DNA of 64,000 bases from Bin87 sp963692995 (lineage in GTDB: Bacteria > Chloroflexota > Dehalococcoidia > Lucifugimonadales > UBA3495), in NCBI GenBank assembly GCA_963692995.1, contig OY843611.1:186001-250000 (forward strand), read 5' to 3'. Under the pieces are notes generated by a model that searched no databases, was not told the DNA's origin, and saw only the letters and a list, made by a program, of their open reading frames with translations. How positions within the stretch are numbered: position 1 is the stretch's first letter; every line of letters starts with the position of its first letter. A program made the position numbers and the translations under genes. Below, piece after piece: positions 9,851 to 18,505 of the stretch.

Positions 9851-10507
9851 TCAATCGATTTGCAAATCTTCCTCGCTCAAACGGCACCAACGCACTTTGC
9901 CTGATGCAAGGGCGTCAGCGATACGGTTGTCAATGCGATTTGACGCAACGACAGCGTGCCCGGGCCGGCCGGTGAACCGGGTCAAATAACCGGCATTCCG
10001 AACCGCCCGGGTGGTATCCCTTTCATCGGCAGTGAAGGATGCCTCTATAGCGACGTAGTGGGTTGCGCCGGTCTCATCAATTGCCTCGATGATGGCGTCC
10101 GCTTCAATAAAACTGTACCGGTAATTGCGCGGGATGTCTGACGTATCGGCCTGGCGCACCATCGCGCGACGCTCGTCCCGTTCCAGGAGCCTGACTTCAT
10201 CCAGCCCCAAGTCTTCGCAGATGCGATAACTTACTCGCAAAGCGCTGCTGCGAGCGTGTTCCGCTTTCAACGGGCCGATATCATCCCGAATACCTTGTAC
10301 ATTTCGCTCAACTCTGTCCATCCTTCCCCGCAGTTCCTCCTGTCCGGCGCGCAGTTCCTCTTGTCCGGCCTCGAGATTGTCCAGCCGGCGGTTGGTCTCC
10401 GCCTGTCCGGCCTCGAGATTGTCCAGCCGGCGGTTGGTCTCCGCCTGCCCGGCCTCGATATTGTCCAGCCGGCGGTTGATTTCATTGTTCGCGCCGTTGA
10501 CCGTCAT
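9851..10507 (-). CDS. PD-(D/E)xK nuclease-like protein with N-terminal repeat coiled coil
   Basis: A 218-residue protein. Residues about 5-60 are a run of 14-residue (two-heptad) repeats RRLDNLEAGQAETN, predicted to be coiled coil. The C-terminal half contains DAIIEAI followed by YVAIEASFTADERD and a late hydrophobic strand (GHAVVASNRID), the pattern of the small PD-(D/E)xK-like DUF3782-type families. I start it at 10507 (MTVNGANNEINRR) because GAGG precedes this ATG; an in-frame start exists at 10561. It is transcribed convergently with the nitrile hydratase alpha gene. A role in DNA transactions or defence is inferred from the fold only. Confidence 0.6.
   Translation of the reverse strand: MTVNGANNEINRRLDNIEAGQAETNRRLDNLEAGQAETNRRLDNLEAGQEELRAGQEELRGRMDRVERNVQGIRDDIGPLKAEHARSSALRVSYRICEDLGLDEVRLLERDERRAMVRQADTSDIPRNYRYSFIEADAIIEAIDETGATHYVAIEASFTADERDTTRAVRNAGYLTRFTGRPGHAVVASNRIDNRIADALASGKVRWCRLSEEDLQID
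10363..10482 (-). repeat. 42-bp tandem repeat encoding heptad units
   Basis: Two near-perfect 42-bp units (10363-10404 and 10405-10446) and a partial third, inside the coiled-coil part of the gene at 9851-10507. The unit length is a multiple of 3, so copy-number change would lengthen or shorten the coiled coil without a frameshift. Confidence 0.85.
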
Positions 10508-10557
10508 AGTGGTTGCCTCTGATAAATATGATACTTTAATTGTGGATAAAGGCTGCC

Positions 10558-10986
10558 TCACTCATCTATTTGCTTAATTCGCCGCAGGTGCCGGCCGCCC
10601 TCAAACTCTGTGGTCAGCCACACGTCCACAATCTCCCGCGCCGTTTCCCACGACACCAGACGCTGCCCCATGGAAAGCACGTTGCAGTCGTTGTGCTGCC
10701 GGCCGTAGCGGGCGGATTGGGCGTTCCAGCATAGGGTGCAGCGCACGCCCGGCACGCGATTGGCCACTATGGCCTCTCCGTTGCCGGAGCCGCCCAACAC
10801 GATGCCCCGGTCAACCTCGCCCCGAGCCACCGCTTCGGCTACCGGACGGATCCACTGCGGATAATCGGTGGGATCCTCGGAATAGGCGCCGTAGTCAATG
10901 GCCTGGTGGCCCAGGTACGCCAGCAGCGCCAGCAATTTGCCCTTGTATTCAAACCCGGCGTGGTCGGAACCAATCGCAATCTTCAT
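10558..10986 (-). CDS. rpiB: Ribose-5-phosphate isomerase B
   Basis: Interconverts ribose 5-phosphate and ribulose 5-phosphate. 142 residues, full length. It starts MKIAIGSDHAGFEYK, the RpiB/LacAB signature. The anion-hole loop is LGGSGNGEAIVANRVPG: the catalytic cysteine of the E. coli type is replaced and Glu follows the loop, as in the actinobacterial enzyme that uses a Glu base. ARYGRQHNDCNVLSMGQRLV matches the C-terminal conserved block. Upstream GGAG supports the start. It is divergent from the dehydrogenase at 11097 across a 110-base region holding a perfect inverted repeat. Confidence 0.93.
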   Translation of the reverse strand: MKIAIGSDHAGFEYKGKLLALLAYLGHQAIDYGAYSEDPTDYPQWIRPVAEAVARGEVDRGIVLGGSGNGEAIVANRVPGVRCTLCWNAQSARYGRQHNDCNVLSMGQRLVSWETAREIVDVWLTTEFEGGRHLRRIKQIDE

Positions 10987-11021
10987 AACTATCCCGCTCC
11001 GGTGGTGCCTGATACGCCCTC

Positions 11022-11056
11022 ATCCTAGCACAACCGTATCGGATCTGTGCTAGGAT
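11022..11056. promoter_or_regulatory. Perfect 11-bp inverted repeat between divergent rpiB and dehydrogenase genes
   Basis: ATCCTAGCACA (11022-11032) and its exact complement TGTGCTAGGAT (11046-11056) with a 13-base spacer. Each arm, read toward its gene, contains an extended -10-like TGnTAGGAT. The element may be two divergent promoters, a shared operator, or both. No T-run flanks it and both genes start beyond it, so it is not a terminator. Confidence 0.6.
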
Positions 11057-11096
11057 ACCGCCAATCGGCAATGCCGCCAAACCGGAGGGAAATACC

Positions 11097-12203
11097 ATGA
11101 AAGGACGCATTGTTGTCGTTAAAGAATACGGTCAGCCCTTTGAGATCCAAGAGTATGACGTGCCGGAACCCGAACCGGGAGCGGCCTTGCTTCGCATGAC
11201 CCAGGCCGGCATCTGCGGCTCCGACCTGCATACCTGGCGGGGCGACCAGACCCAGGAGCACAATCCACTGCCCGCAACCGGCCGTGTCATGGGACACGAA
11301 GGAACCGGCGTCATCGAATACCTCGGCGACGGCGTCATCACCGACTACTGGGGCGCCGAGGTCAAGGAGGGCGACCGAGTGGTGTACGCCGCCGTGTTCC
11401 CCTGCTACCACTGCCACATGTGCTTGCGCGGCGCGACCAACTGGTGCGCCAACCGCCAGTATCCCGCCGCCGGCAACTGGCCCTACTTCACCGGCACCTA
11501 CGGCGACTTCCTCTACCTGCCGCCGCGTCATCCCTTCTTCCGCGTCCCCGACGAACTGCCCGACAACCTCCTCGGCCCGGTCAACTGCGCCATGGGCACC
11601 GTCACCACGGGCCTGGAGCGGGCCAATATGAGCCACGGCCAATCCGTCGTCATCATCGGCGCCGGCGGCCTGGGACTCCACGCCACCGCCATGGCCAAGG
11701 AGCGCGGCGCCGACCGGGTTATCGTCCTGGATCGCCTGGAGAACCGCCTCCGGCTGGCCGAGGAGTTCGGCGCCGACCACACCATCAACGTTGAAGAGTT
11801 CAACACTCCTGAAACCCGCGTCCGCCGAGTGCGCGAACTCACCCGAGGCCGGGGCGCCGACGTGGTAATGGAGCTGGTGGGCCGGGCCGACCTGCTGCGC
11901 GAGGGCATCGATATGCTCTCCAATGGCGGCACCTTCGTCGAAATCGGCGACATCGTGCGCGGCCAGGAAGTGTCCATCGACCCGTCCAAGCTCCTCCAGG
12001 GCAAGAACATCGTCGGCAGCCTGATGTACCGCCCCGCCTTGCTCCCGGAACTGCTGGACTTCCTCGTCCGCAACCAGGACAAGCTGCCCTTCAACAAGCT
12101 GGTCTCCCACACCTTCCCCCTGGCCGAAGTCAACGAAGCCTTCGCCGCCGCCGAGTGGAGCCAGCGACAGACGGAAATCACCCGGGCGATGCTGGTGCCG
12201 TAA
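11097..12203 (+). CDS. Zinc-dependent medium-chain alcohol/polyol dehydrogenase
   Basis: A 368-residue NAD(P)-dependent MDR enzyme. Catalytic zinc residues are seen in AGICGSDLHTW and MGHEGTGVIE. The structural-zinc lobe is CYHCHMCLRGATNWC. The Rossmann nucleotide loop is IIGAGGLGLHA with an acidic residue after the next strand (VIVLDRLENR), favouring NAD. The length and the GDIVRGQEVSI C-terminal block fit the threonine/sorbitol dehydrogenase-like branch. Start ATG 11097 follows CGGAGGGA. It is monocistronic, ending in a strong terminator at 12227. The substrate cannot be named from sequence. Confidence 0.9.
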   Translation: MKGRIVVVKEYGQPFEIQEYDVPEPEPGAALLRMTQAGICGSDLHTWRGDQTQEHNPLPATGRVMGHEGTGVIEYLGDGVITDYWGAEVKEGDRVVYAAVFPCYHCHMCLRGATNWCANRQYPAAGNWPYFTGTYGDFLYLPPRHPFFRVPDELPDNLLGPVNCAMGTVTTGLERANMSHGQSVVIIGAGGLGLHATAMAKERGADRVIVLDRLENRLRLAEEFGADHTINVEEFNTPETRVRRVRELTRGRGADVVMELVGRADLLREGIDMLSNGGTFVEIGDIVRGQEVSIDPSKLLQGKNIVGSLMYRPALLPELLDFLVRNQDKLPFNKLVSHTFPLAEVNEAFAAAEWSQRQTEITRAMLVP

Positions 12204-12226
12204 GCCGGGCGGCCTAACGCGCCAGT

Positions 12227-12266
12227 CTCGAGCGGGCCGGAGATAAGCCGGCCCGCTCGAGTTTTT
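12227..12266 (+). terminator. Rho-independent terminator after the zinc dehydrogenase
   Basis: Perfect 14-bp stem (CTCGAGCGGGCCGG, 12227-12240, pairing with 12248-12261), 7-base loop, then TTTTT at 12262-12266. It lies 23 bases after the stop codon. Confidence 0.93.
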
Positions 12267-12453
12267 GGCCGGGTTCCATCCGGTAGCTTACTTACCTTAC
12301 CAACGACCGCCTTGCCAACGACCGCATTTATAACTTGGCTGGCGTTGCGACACTTGAGCCGAGCCCGCCTTGCCCCTTGTGGTAACATTCGCGAAAGACA
12401 CTGACCCAACTCCATTCTTCGCTAGTCGGCTTGCGATCTGAGGAGCAAACATT

Positions 12454-13524
12454 ATGAAATTCGGATTGATGTACGAAATACAGATTCCAGAACCCCACTA
12501 CCCCGGCATCGAAGCCGACCGTTACAAGCAGGTGATGGCCCAGGTGGAGCTGGCCGATGATGTGGGCTTTGATTACTTCTGGACGGTGGAGCACCACTTC
12601 CTGCGGGAGTTCTCCCACTGCTCGGCGCCGGAAGTGCTTTACGGGGCGATCTCCCAGCGCACCAAGCGCATCCGCATCGGCCACGCCGTCGCGCTGCTGC
12701 CCGGCGCGTACAACCACCCCGTCCGCGTCGCCGAGCGCGCCGCCGTGCTGGACATCGTAAGCGACGGCCGCATGGACCTGGGCACCGGCCGCTCCACCAC
12801 CCTCACCGAGATGGACGGTTTTGAAGTTGATCCGGATACCACCAAATCCCAGTGGCGCGAGGCCATCGGCATGATCCCCCGCATGTGGACGGAAGATCCC
12901 TTCTCCCATGCTGGCGAGTTCTACAACATCCCGCCTCGCTCGGTAATCCCCAAGCCGGTGCAGGACCCGCACCCGCCCATGTGGATGGCGTGCAGCCAGC
13001 CGGCGTCATTCGGCGAGGCCGGCCAGTTGGGCGTAGGCGTCCTCTGCTTCAACTTGGGCGGCCACGAGCAGTTGGTGGAAAGGGTGGGCATTTACCGTGA
13101 GGCGGTTAAGAACGCCCAGCCTATCGGCAGCATGGTCAACGACAATATTGCCGCGCTGTGCATGGTCCACGTCGCCGAAACCGACGAGGAAGCCTACGAA
13201 TCCGCCGCCCGCGAGGGCGAGTGGTTCGTCGGCAAGGCGGAGGAACTCTACGCGCCCTGGGCCGGCCGCAGCGTGCCCGACAGCTACCGCTTCGCCGTCA
13301 ACGCCGTTCAGGAAGAGCGCGTGGACAAGACCGCCGCCGACCACATCGCCTCCGGCGCCTTCGCCATGGGCACGCCGGAAACGGTGATCAAGACCATCGA
13401 AAAGTACCAGGAAGCCGGCGTTGACCAACTCCTCTGCTTTATGCAGATGGGCAACCTGCCCCACGGCAAGATAATGAACAGCATCCGCCTCTTCGGGAAG
13501 TACGTCATCCCGCACTTCCTGTAG
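12454..13524 (+). CDS. LLM-class (bacterial luciferase-like) flavin monooxygenase
   Basis: A 356-residue TIM-barrel oxidoreductase that would use reduced FMN/F420 to oxygenate or oxidise an organic substrate. The N-terminus MKFGLMYEIQIP, then DYFWTVEHHFLREFSHCSAPE (family EHH motif), IRIGHAVALLP, RVAERAAVLDIVSDGRMDLGTGRS and HPPMWMACSQP, are all conserved in the luciferase family. The length is normal. Start ATG 12454 follows TGAGGAG. It stands alone between terminators. Chloroflexota of the SAR202 group are known for expansions of this family; a second member lies at 31614. The substrate is unknown. Confidence 0.93.
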   Translation: MKFGLMYEIQIPEPHYPGIEADRYKQVMAQVELADDVGFDYFWTVEHHFLREFSHCSAPEVLYGAISQRTKRIRIGHAVALLPGAYNHPVRVAERAAVLDIVSDGRMDLGTGRSTTLTEMDGFEVDPDTTKSQWREAIGMIPRMWTEDPFSHAGEFYNIPPRSVIPKPVQDPHPPMWMACSQPASFGEAGQLGVGVLCFNLGGHEQLVERVGIYREAVKNAQPIGSMVNDNIAALCMVHVAETDEEAYESAAREGEWFVGKAEELYAPWAGRSVPDSYRFAVNAVQEERVDKTAADHIASGAFAMGTPETVIKTIEKYQEAGVDQLLCFMQMGNLPHGKIMNSIRLFGKYVIPHFL

Positions 13525-13583
13525 GCCGGAGCGCGCAGAGTCCTCCGCCTCACGCCGGATACAGCCTCACGCCTGAAACAACC

Positions 13584-13606
13584 GGGGCGGGTTTCAAACC
13601 CGCCCC
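13584..13606. terminator. Palindromic hairpin between convergent genes; copy of a dispersed repeat
   Basis: GGGGCGGGTTT C AAACCCGCCCC, perfect 11-bp arms, followed by a T-rich stretch (TAATTGGTTTT) on the plus strand. It could end transcription from both sides. Near-copies lie inside the genes at 41558 and 51829. Confidence 0.65.
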
Positions 13607-13634
13607 TAATTGGTTTTGCCGCTGCCGGGAGGCG

Positions 13635-13937
13635 TCAGTCCGATGATGGCAGTTGCTTGGCCTCCTGCAACTCCATCGGCGTTCCGTTGAGCCGGAGGTC
13701 GCACTTGCCGGCTTTGGTGATAAGCACCGAAACGCCGCCATCGGCGGAGGTGAGCCGCTTGCCCATGGTAACCTCCGGCGCGTCGTTGGCGGAAGTCATC
13801 CCGCCGAAGTCCACATTGGGCCCCTTGACTTGCAGCAGGATATCGCCATCGGTCAGCTCCCCCTCGCCGCTGGCCTTACTGACGATCATCTCAGCCCCGC
13901 CAGGCCCAACGTAACGCTGTCCAGTCTTCAAATTCAT
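13635..13937 (-). CDS. Small protein of two similar modules, function unknown
   Basis: 100 residues. The halves resemble each other: residues 1-40 (GQRYVGPGGAEMIVSKASGEGEL) and residues 57-95 (GKRLTSADGGVSVLITKAGKCDL then NGTPMEL). The spacing recalls the small beta module of desulfoferrodoxin N-terminal or zinc-ribbon proteins but without the cysteine pairs, so metal binding is not expected. GAGGGGT precedes the start. It is transcribed alone, convergent with the flavin monooxygenase. I do not recognise a family. Confidence 0.55.
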   Translation of the reverse strand: MNLKTGQRYVGPGGAEMIVSKASGEGELTDGDILLQVKGPNVDFGGMTSANDAPEVTMGKRLTSADGGVSVLITKAGKCDLRLNGTPMELQEAKQLPSSD

Positions 13938-14087
13938 CGCTGGAAATACCCCTCAGTTTCGCATTTGTTCGGTGGATTATAGCCAGCCGCGCCCGGAGCC
14001 GTCAACGCGCGGCGTCGCAAGCTGCCCGGAAAAGCGAACGGGGCCGCCCGAAAACTGCCCCGCGCTCAATTGCCGTTTAGCCCAGAA

Positions 14088-15050
14088 TCACCACCAGATT
14101 TTGCCCTGCGCCTCTTTCGCCAGCGTCTCATAATCCTTCGTCCATAACTGGCTGCTCAGGTACTTCCAGCCGCCGTCGGCGAGGAGACAGACCATGTTGC
14201 CCCCCTCCATGCGCTCGGCCTGCTTCAACGCCCCGGCAATCACCGAACCTGAAGAGATACCGGCGAAGATGCCTTCCTTGCTCATCAGTTCCTTGGTCCT
14301 ATAGAAGGAGTCGAAACTGTTCACCAACAGGCGGTTGTCCAGCAGGTTGATGTCCAGGATGGGAGGGATGAAGCCGTCTTCCAGCCGCCGCAGGCCGGAG
14401 ATGAAGTCGTCAGGTTCCGGGGCGACGGCAATGATCTTGATGTCGCTGCGGTGTTCCTTGAGCCGTCGGGCGTTGCCCATCAGCGTGCCTCCGGTGCCCA
14501 AACCGGCTACGAACACGTCAACGTCGGGCAGGGCTTCCACAATTTCCTGGCCGGTGCCTTTGTAATGGGCTTCGGGATTGCCTTCGTTGCCGTACTGGTA
14601 CAGCATCAGGTAGTCGTGGGGGTTCTTTTCCACCATCTCCTGGGCCACCACCACGCTGCCGTTGGTGCCCAATGCGCCGTCGGAATAGACAATCTCGGCG
14701 CCGTAGGCTTCCAGCAGCTGGGTGCGTTCCACCGACACGTTTTCGGGCATCACCACCTTGACCTTGTAGCCCTTCAGCCGGCCGATCATCGCCAGAGAGA
14801 TTCCGGTGTTGCCCGAAGTCGGCTCCAGGATGGTCCGGCTGGGCGAAATCTCGCCGTCGGCCTCGGCCCGCTCGATCATTTTCAAGCCGATGCGGTCCTT
14901 GACGCTGCCGGTGGGGTTCTGGCCCTCCAGCTTGGCGTAGATGCGCACGTTGGGGTTGGGGCTGATGTTCTCCAACTCCACCAAAGGCGTGTTGCCGATG
15001 GCGCCGAGAAGCCCCTTGTACGTGGAACGGCCAGGATCCAAGGATGACAT
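14088..15050 (-). CDS. cysM: Cysteine synthase, CysM type (thiocarboxylate-dependent)
   Basis: Fold-type II PLP enzyme that makes cysteine; 320 residues. NPTGSVKDRIGLKMIE carries the PLP lysine, EPTSGNTGISLA the asparagine/phosphate loop, GLGTGGTLMG the PLP phosphate loop and GIFAGISSGS the C-terminal serine. The long shared stretches (KGYKVKVVMPENVSVER, MLYQYGNEGN, DGGWKYLSS) are those of mycobacterial CysM, which accepts sulfur from the thiocarboxylated carrier CysO and O-phosphoserine. The adjacent MoeB-type activating enzyme supports that chemistry. No CysO or Mec+ gene is in the window. Start 15050 is set by homology. Confidence 0.9.
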   Translation of the reverse strand: MSSLDPGRSTYKGLLGAIGNTPLVELENISPNPNVRIYAKLEGQNPTGSVKDRIGLKMIERAEADGEISPSRTILEPTSGNTGISLAMIGRLKGYKVKVVMPENVSVERTQLLEAYGAEIVYSDGALGTNGSVVVAQEMVEKNPHDYLMLYQYGNEGNPEAHYKGTGQEIVEALPDVDVFVAGLGTGGTLMGNARRLKEHRSDIKIIAVAPEPDDFISGLRRLEDGFIPPILDINLLDNRLLVNSFDSFYRTKELMSKEGIFAGISSGSVIAGALKQAERMEGGNMVCLLADGGWKYLSSQLWTKDYETLAKEAQGKIWW

Positions 15051-15088
15051 GGGCGGGTTCAAAATGCCGGCTGGCGTTAGGTTCTCAG

Positions 15089-15937
15089 CTACACGGCCCC
15101 GGCGGCAATAGCGACCGGTTCCGGAGCCTCGGCCACGCCGCAGAACACCTCGTAGTCGATGAGTTCCGTCACGGTGGGATTGTCGCCGCACAGCGGGCAG
15201 GCCGGATTGCGCCGCAGCCGCACCTCCCGGAACTGCATGCTCAGCGCGTCGATCACCAGCAGCCGCGAGGCCAGGCCCTCGCCGATGCCCAGGATGTGCT
15301 TCAGCGCCTCGGTGGCCTGGATGGAACCCACCAGGCCGGTCAGCGCGCCCAGCACGCCGGCTTCGGCGCAGTTGGGCACCATGCCGGGCGGTGGCGGCGC
15401 CGGGAACAGGCAGCGGTAGCAGCCTTGCCCGGGCAGGAACACCGTGGCCTGGCCGTCGAAGATCAGAATGCTGCCGTCAATCAGCGGCTTGTTCAGCAGG
15501 TAGCAGGCGTCGTTCACCAGGTAGCGGGTGGCGAAGTTGTCGGCGCCATTGATGACGATGTCGTACTGGCCGATGATGTCCAGGGCGTTCTCGGAAGTCA
15601 GCCAGGTTTCGTGCAGTACAACGTTCACGTCCGGATTGTAGGACAGGATGTTGTCCTTGGCCGATTGCACCTTGGGACGCCCCACGTCGGGGGTGTGGTG
15701 CAGGATCTGGCGTTGCAGGTTGGACAACTCCACCACGTCAAAGTCAACGATGCCCAGCTTGCCGACGCCGGCCAGGGACAGATACACGGCGGAAGGAGAG
15801 CCCAAGCCGCCGGCCCCGATAATCAGCGCGCTGGCCTCCATCATCTTGCGCTGGCCGGCGCTGCCCACATCTTGCATGATGATGTGGCGGCTGTAGCGTT
15901 TGACTTGTTCGGGGGTCAGGCGAAGGGGTTGGACCAT
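15089..15937 (-). CDS. moeB: MoeB/ThiF-family adenylyltransferase (sulfur-carrier activation)
   Basis: E1-like enzyme that adenylates the C-terminal Gly of a ubiquitin-fold sulfur carrier (MoaD, ThiS or CysO type). 282 residues. RYSRHIIMQDVGSAGQ is the family start; ALIIGAGGLGSP is the nucleotide loop; DFDVVELSNLQRQILH contains the conserved Asp/Asn/Arg; GADNFATRY follows. Zinc cysteines are in CYRCLF and CPLCG. There is no C-terminal rhodanese domain. ATG 15937 has GGGAGGAA upstream. It is followed by cysM 38 bases later on the same strand, an operon probably feeding sulfur to cysteine. Confidence 0.92.
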   Translation of the reverse strand: MVQPLRLTPEQVKRYSRHIIMQDVGSAGQRKMMEASALIIGAGGLGSPSAVYLSLAGVGKLGIVDFDVVELSNLQRQILHHTPDVGRPKVQSAKDNILSYNPDVNVVLHETWLTSENALDIIGQYDIVINGADNFATRYLVNDACYLLNKPLIDGSILIFDGQATVFLPGQGCYRCLFPAPPPPGMVPNCAEAGVLGALTGLVGSIQATEALKHILGIGEGLASRLLVIDALSMQFREVRLRRNPACPLCGDNPTVTELIDYEVFCGVAEAPEPVAIAAGAV

Positions 15938-15991
15938 ATTCCGATTCCTCCCTGGTGTCGGTTCCTCACCGCAATAAAAAAACCTGGCAAC

Positions 15992-16042
15992 AAAAAGCCT
16001 GCGCCCGTTACCGTTTGGCGGCGGCTTTCGTCGGGCGCAGGC
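15992..16042 (-). terminator. Rho-independent terminator or attenuator in the moeB leader
   Basis: On the minus strand GCCTGCGCCCG (16042-16032) pairs perfectly with CGGGCGCAGGC (16007-15997), followed by TTTTT (15996-15992). It lies 55 bases upstream of moeB and downstream of the putative moeB promoter. It can therefore end rrf2 transcripts and also attenuate moeB-cysM. Confidence 0.8.
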
Positions 16043-16093
16043 ACGGCTCATATCTCAAACCGCCTGCCCCTATGTGCCGGGACAGGCGCAGAA

Positions 16094-16130
16094 ATTACGT
16101 GGCAGTTGCGTGGGGGGCATTACGTGGCAG
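16094..16130 (-). promoter_or_regulatory. Two direct 12-bp repeats at the moeB transcription start (putative operator)
   Basis: ATTACGTGGCAG occurs exactly at 16094-16105 and 16119-16130, 25 bases apart. The second abuts the putative -10 box of moeB. The adjacent Rrf2-family gene is an obvious candidate binder. Confidence 0.5.
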
Positions 16131-16160
16131 AGTGTATCGTCGGGCCGGAAATCTTGTCAA
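16131..16160 (-). promoter_or_regulatory. Putative sigma70 promoter of moeB-cysM
   Basis: On the minus strand, TTGACA (16160-16155), an 18-base spacer and TACACT (16136-16131). It sits just beyond the end of the rrf2 gene and before the direct repeats, leader hairpin and moeB. Confidence 0.65.
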
Positions 16161-16168
16161 GGGACTGG

Positions 16169-16648
16169 CTAACCAGGCTGCGCCGAGCCGGCGGGAACCG
16201 GGTCCGGCAACGCCTCCCGATGGTCTCCGGCTCCGATCAGGGCGCTTTGCCGCTCGGCAAGGTGGGCCAGGGTAGTCGCTTCCAGCACTTGTTGGATCGA
16301 TTCCTCCACCGATTGCCAGATTTCTTTCTGGGCGCACGAATCGGCGAACATGCAGTCCGTGGGCAAGGTCAGACAGTCCAGCGGGGATGAGTTGCCGTCT
16401 AGTTCCTGCATAATGTCATACAGATTGACGGATTGCGGAGGTCGGGCCAGCAGGTGACCGCCCTGGGGACCGCGCCGGCTATGCACGAATCCGCTCTTGT
16501 TGAGGGTGGACATCAGCCGTTCCAGGTAGGGCTCGGGGATGCCCTGGCGATATGCGATGGCCGCCGTCTGCACTGGGCCGTCGCCATAGCGCATGGTCAG
16601 CTCAACTAACGCCCGCACGCCGTAATCAACTCGCATCGGGATGCGCAA
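16169..16648 (-). CDS. Rrf2-family transcription regulator with three-cysteine (Fe-S type) motif
   Basis: A winged-helix repressor family that includes IscR, CymR and NsrR. 159 residues from a TTG start at 16648. GGAGG lies 7 bases before this TTG, and the resulting start (LRIPMRVDYGVRALVEL) aligns with the normal Rrf2 N-terminus, whereas the ATG at 16636 would cut four residues. Helix-turn-helix: IPEPYLERLMSTLNKSGFVHSRRG. A loop with Cys-x6-Cys-x5-Cys (DCLTLPTDCMFADSC) resembles the 2Fe-2S ligands of IscR. It lies upstream of moeB-cysM on the same strand and probably controls them in response to sulfur or Fe-S status. Confidence 0.85.
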   Translation of the reverse strand: MRIPMRVDYGVRALVELTMRYGDGPVQTAAIAYRQGIPEPYLERLMSTLNKSGFVHSRRGPQGGHLLARPPQSVNLYDIMQELDGNSSPLDCLTLPTDCMFADSCAQKEIWQSVEESIQQVLEATTLAHLAERQSALIGAGDHREALPDPVPAGSAQPG

Positions 16649-16767
16649 GACGACACCTCCGTTTATTCTGCGATTATAACCAATTGGAAGCGCGTATGCC
16701 AACCTGGTCAGATTCTGGGGGAGTTTCGCAATTTCCGCAACGGAAGCCAATACGGAACGGTTATGCT

Positions 16768-17190
16768 TCAGTCCGCTCCGCGGTTCGCCCGGCGGTTGTA
16801 CACGGTCATATACGTCCCGATGCCGGTGGCAATCAGTTGGCCATCCTCGCCGGTTATCTCCATATCGCCGACGATGATGCGCCCGCCGCGGCTCTTGATG
16901 CTGCTGCGCGCGGTCAACTCTCCGTCCCGCGCCGGCGCGATGAAGTTAAGCTTGAGTTCGATGGTCACGGCGTGCTCGTCCTCTTTCAGCGTAGAACGGC
17001 AGGCTCGGAAAAAGGCGTAGTCGGCCAAAGCCACCAGGATCCCGCCCTGGACCACGCCGGCGCGCTGCCGGTGGCGGTCGGCCACGGTCATAAAGGCCGT
17101 CCCCGTGCCATCGGCCGACTCCCCCGGCCGGATGCCCAGCAGCTCGGCGAAGGGGCCGTCCTGCCCCGCTTGCGGTTCCTGGTGACTCAT
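16768..17190 (-). CDS. PaaI-type hotdog-fold thioesterase
   Basis: 140 residues, single hotdog domain, predicted acyl-CoA thioesterase. The signature HRQRAGVVQGGILVALADYAFFRA matches the HxGxxQGGxxxALAD region of the family, with the catalytic Asp in ALAD. Then VTIELKLNFIAPARDGELTA is the conserved central strand pair. GGAG lies 13 bases upstream of ATG 17190. No operon partner; it is divergent from the membrane protein at 17330. The substrate is unknown. Confidence 0.85.
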   Translation of the reverse strand: MSHQEPQAGQDGPFAELLGIRPGESADGTGTAFMTVADRHRQRAGVVQGGILVALADYAFFRACRSTLKEDEHAVTIELKLNFIAPARDGELTARSSIKSRGGRIIVGDMEITGEDGQLIATGIGTYMTVYNRRANRGAD

Positions 17191-17329
17191 TGCGTTGCCG
17201 GCTCCTTATTGGTCAGAATCGGGATTATACTCCCGCCGGTCGGTGCAATGTCACCGGCGGCCGGCTATACTTATCGTCCGATAGTTGCTTTGACGGCGCC
17301 GCCACTTATTGCCACCGACGATTTTTGCC

Positions 17330-17710
17330 ATGACGAAAGGACTGCTCATCGCCCTGGGCGTGATGCTGATTTGCGCGGTCGTGCCGGTGGCCCAACTGTT
17401 CCTCGCGCCTTTCGGCCCGTTCCTGGGAGCCTACTTCGGCATACGCGACGTTGACACTTCGGGTGATCAGCCGCTGCGGGCGGCGGCCCGGTTCGGCGCG
17501 GTGATTGCCGTCGTCGCGGCGGCCATCCTGGTTGTCATAGCCATCATATTGACTGCGGCGCTGGATTTGCCCGCAAAGTTTGTCATCTTGACCTGGATCG
17601 CGGTGGCGGTTTTCGCGGCTTACGTGGCCGTCATGAGCACCTTGGGCGGATTGTATCGCCTGATGAAGCAGCGGACGGCGGCCCCCACCGCCTCCGCCGG
17701 GGCGGATTAG
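17330..17710 (+). CDS. Small three-helix membrane protein, unknown function
   Basis: 126 residues with three hydrophobic segments: about 5-38 (LLIALGVMLICAVVPVAQLF and on), about 54-77 (FGAVIAVVAAAILVVIAIIL) and about 85-110 (FVILTWIAVAVFAAYVAVMS). The C-terminus is short and polar. Start ATG 17330 is preferred over an in-frame codon at 17309. It ends 3 bases before larB and is probably co-transcribed. No known family recognised. Confidence 0.65.
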   Translation: MTKGLLIALGVMLICAVVPVAQLFLAPFGPFLGAYFGIRDVDTSGDQPLRAAARFGAVIAVVAAAILVVIAIILTAALDLPAKFVILTWIAVAVFAAYVAVMSTLGGLYRLMKQRTAAPTASAGAD

Positions 17711-17713
17711 CCC

Positions 17714-18501
<788 letters not shown>

Positions 18502-18505
<4 letters not shown>

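Noticed and set aside
10363..10482. Possible CRISPR array
   Set aside because: The repeats are contiguous, without spacers, and encode heptads inside a gene. No cas genes are in the window.
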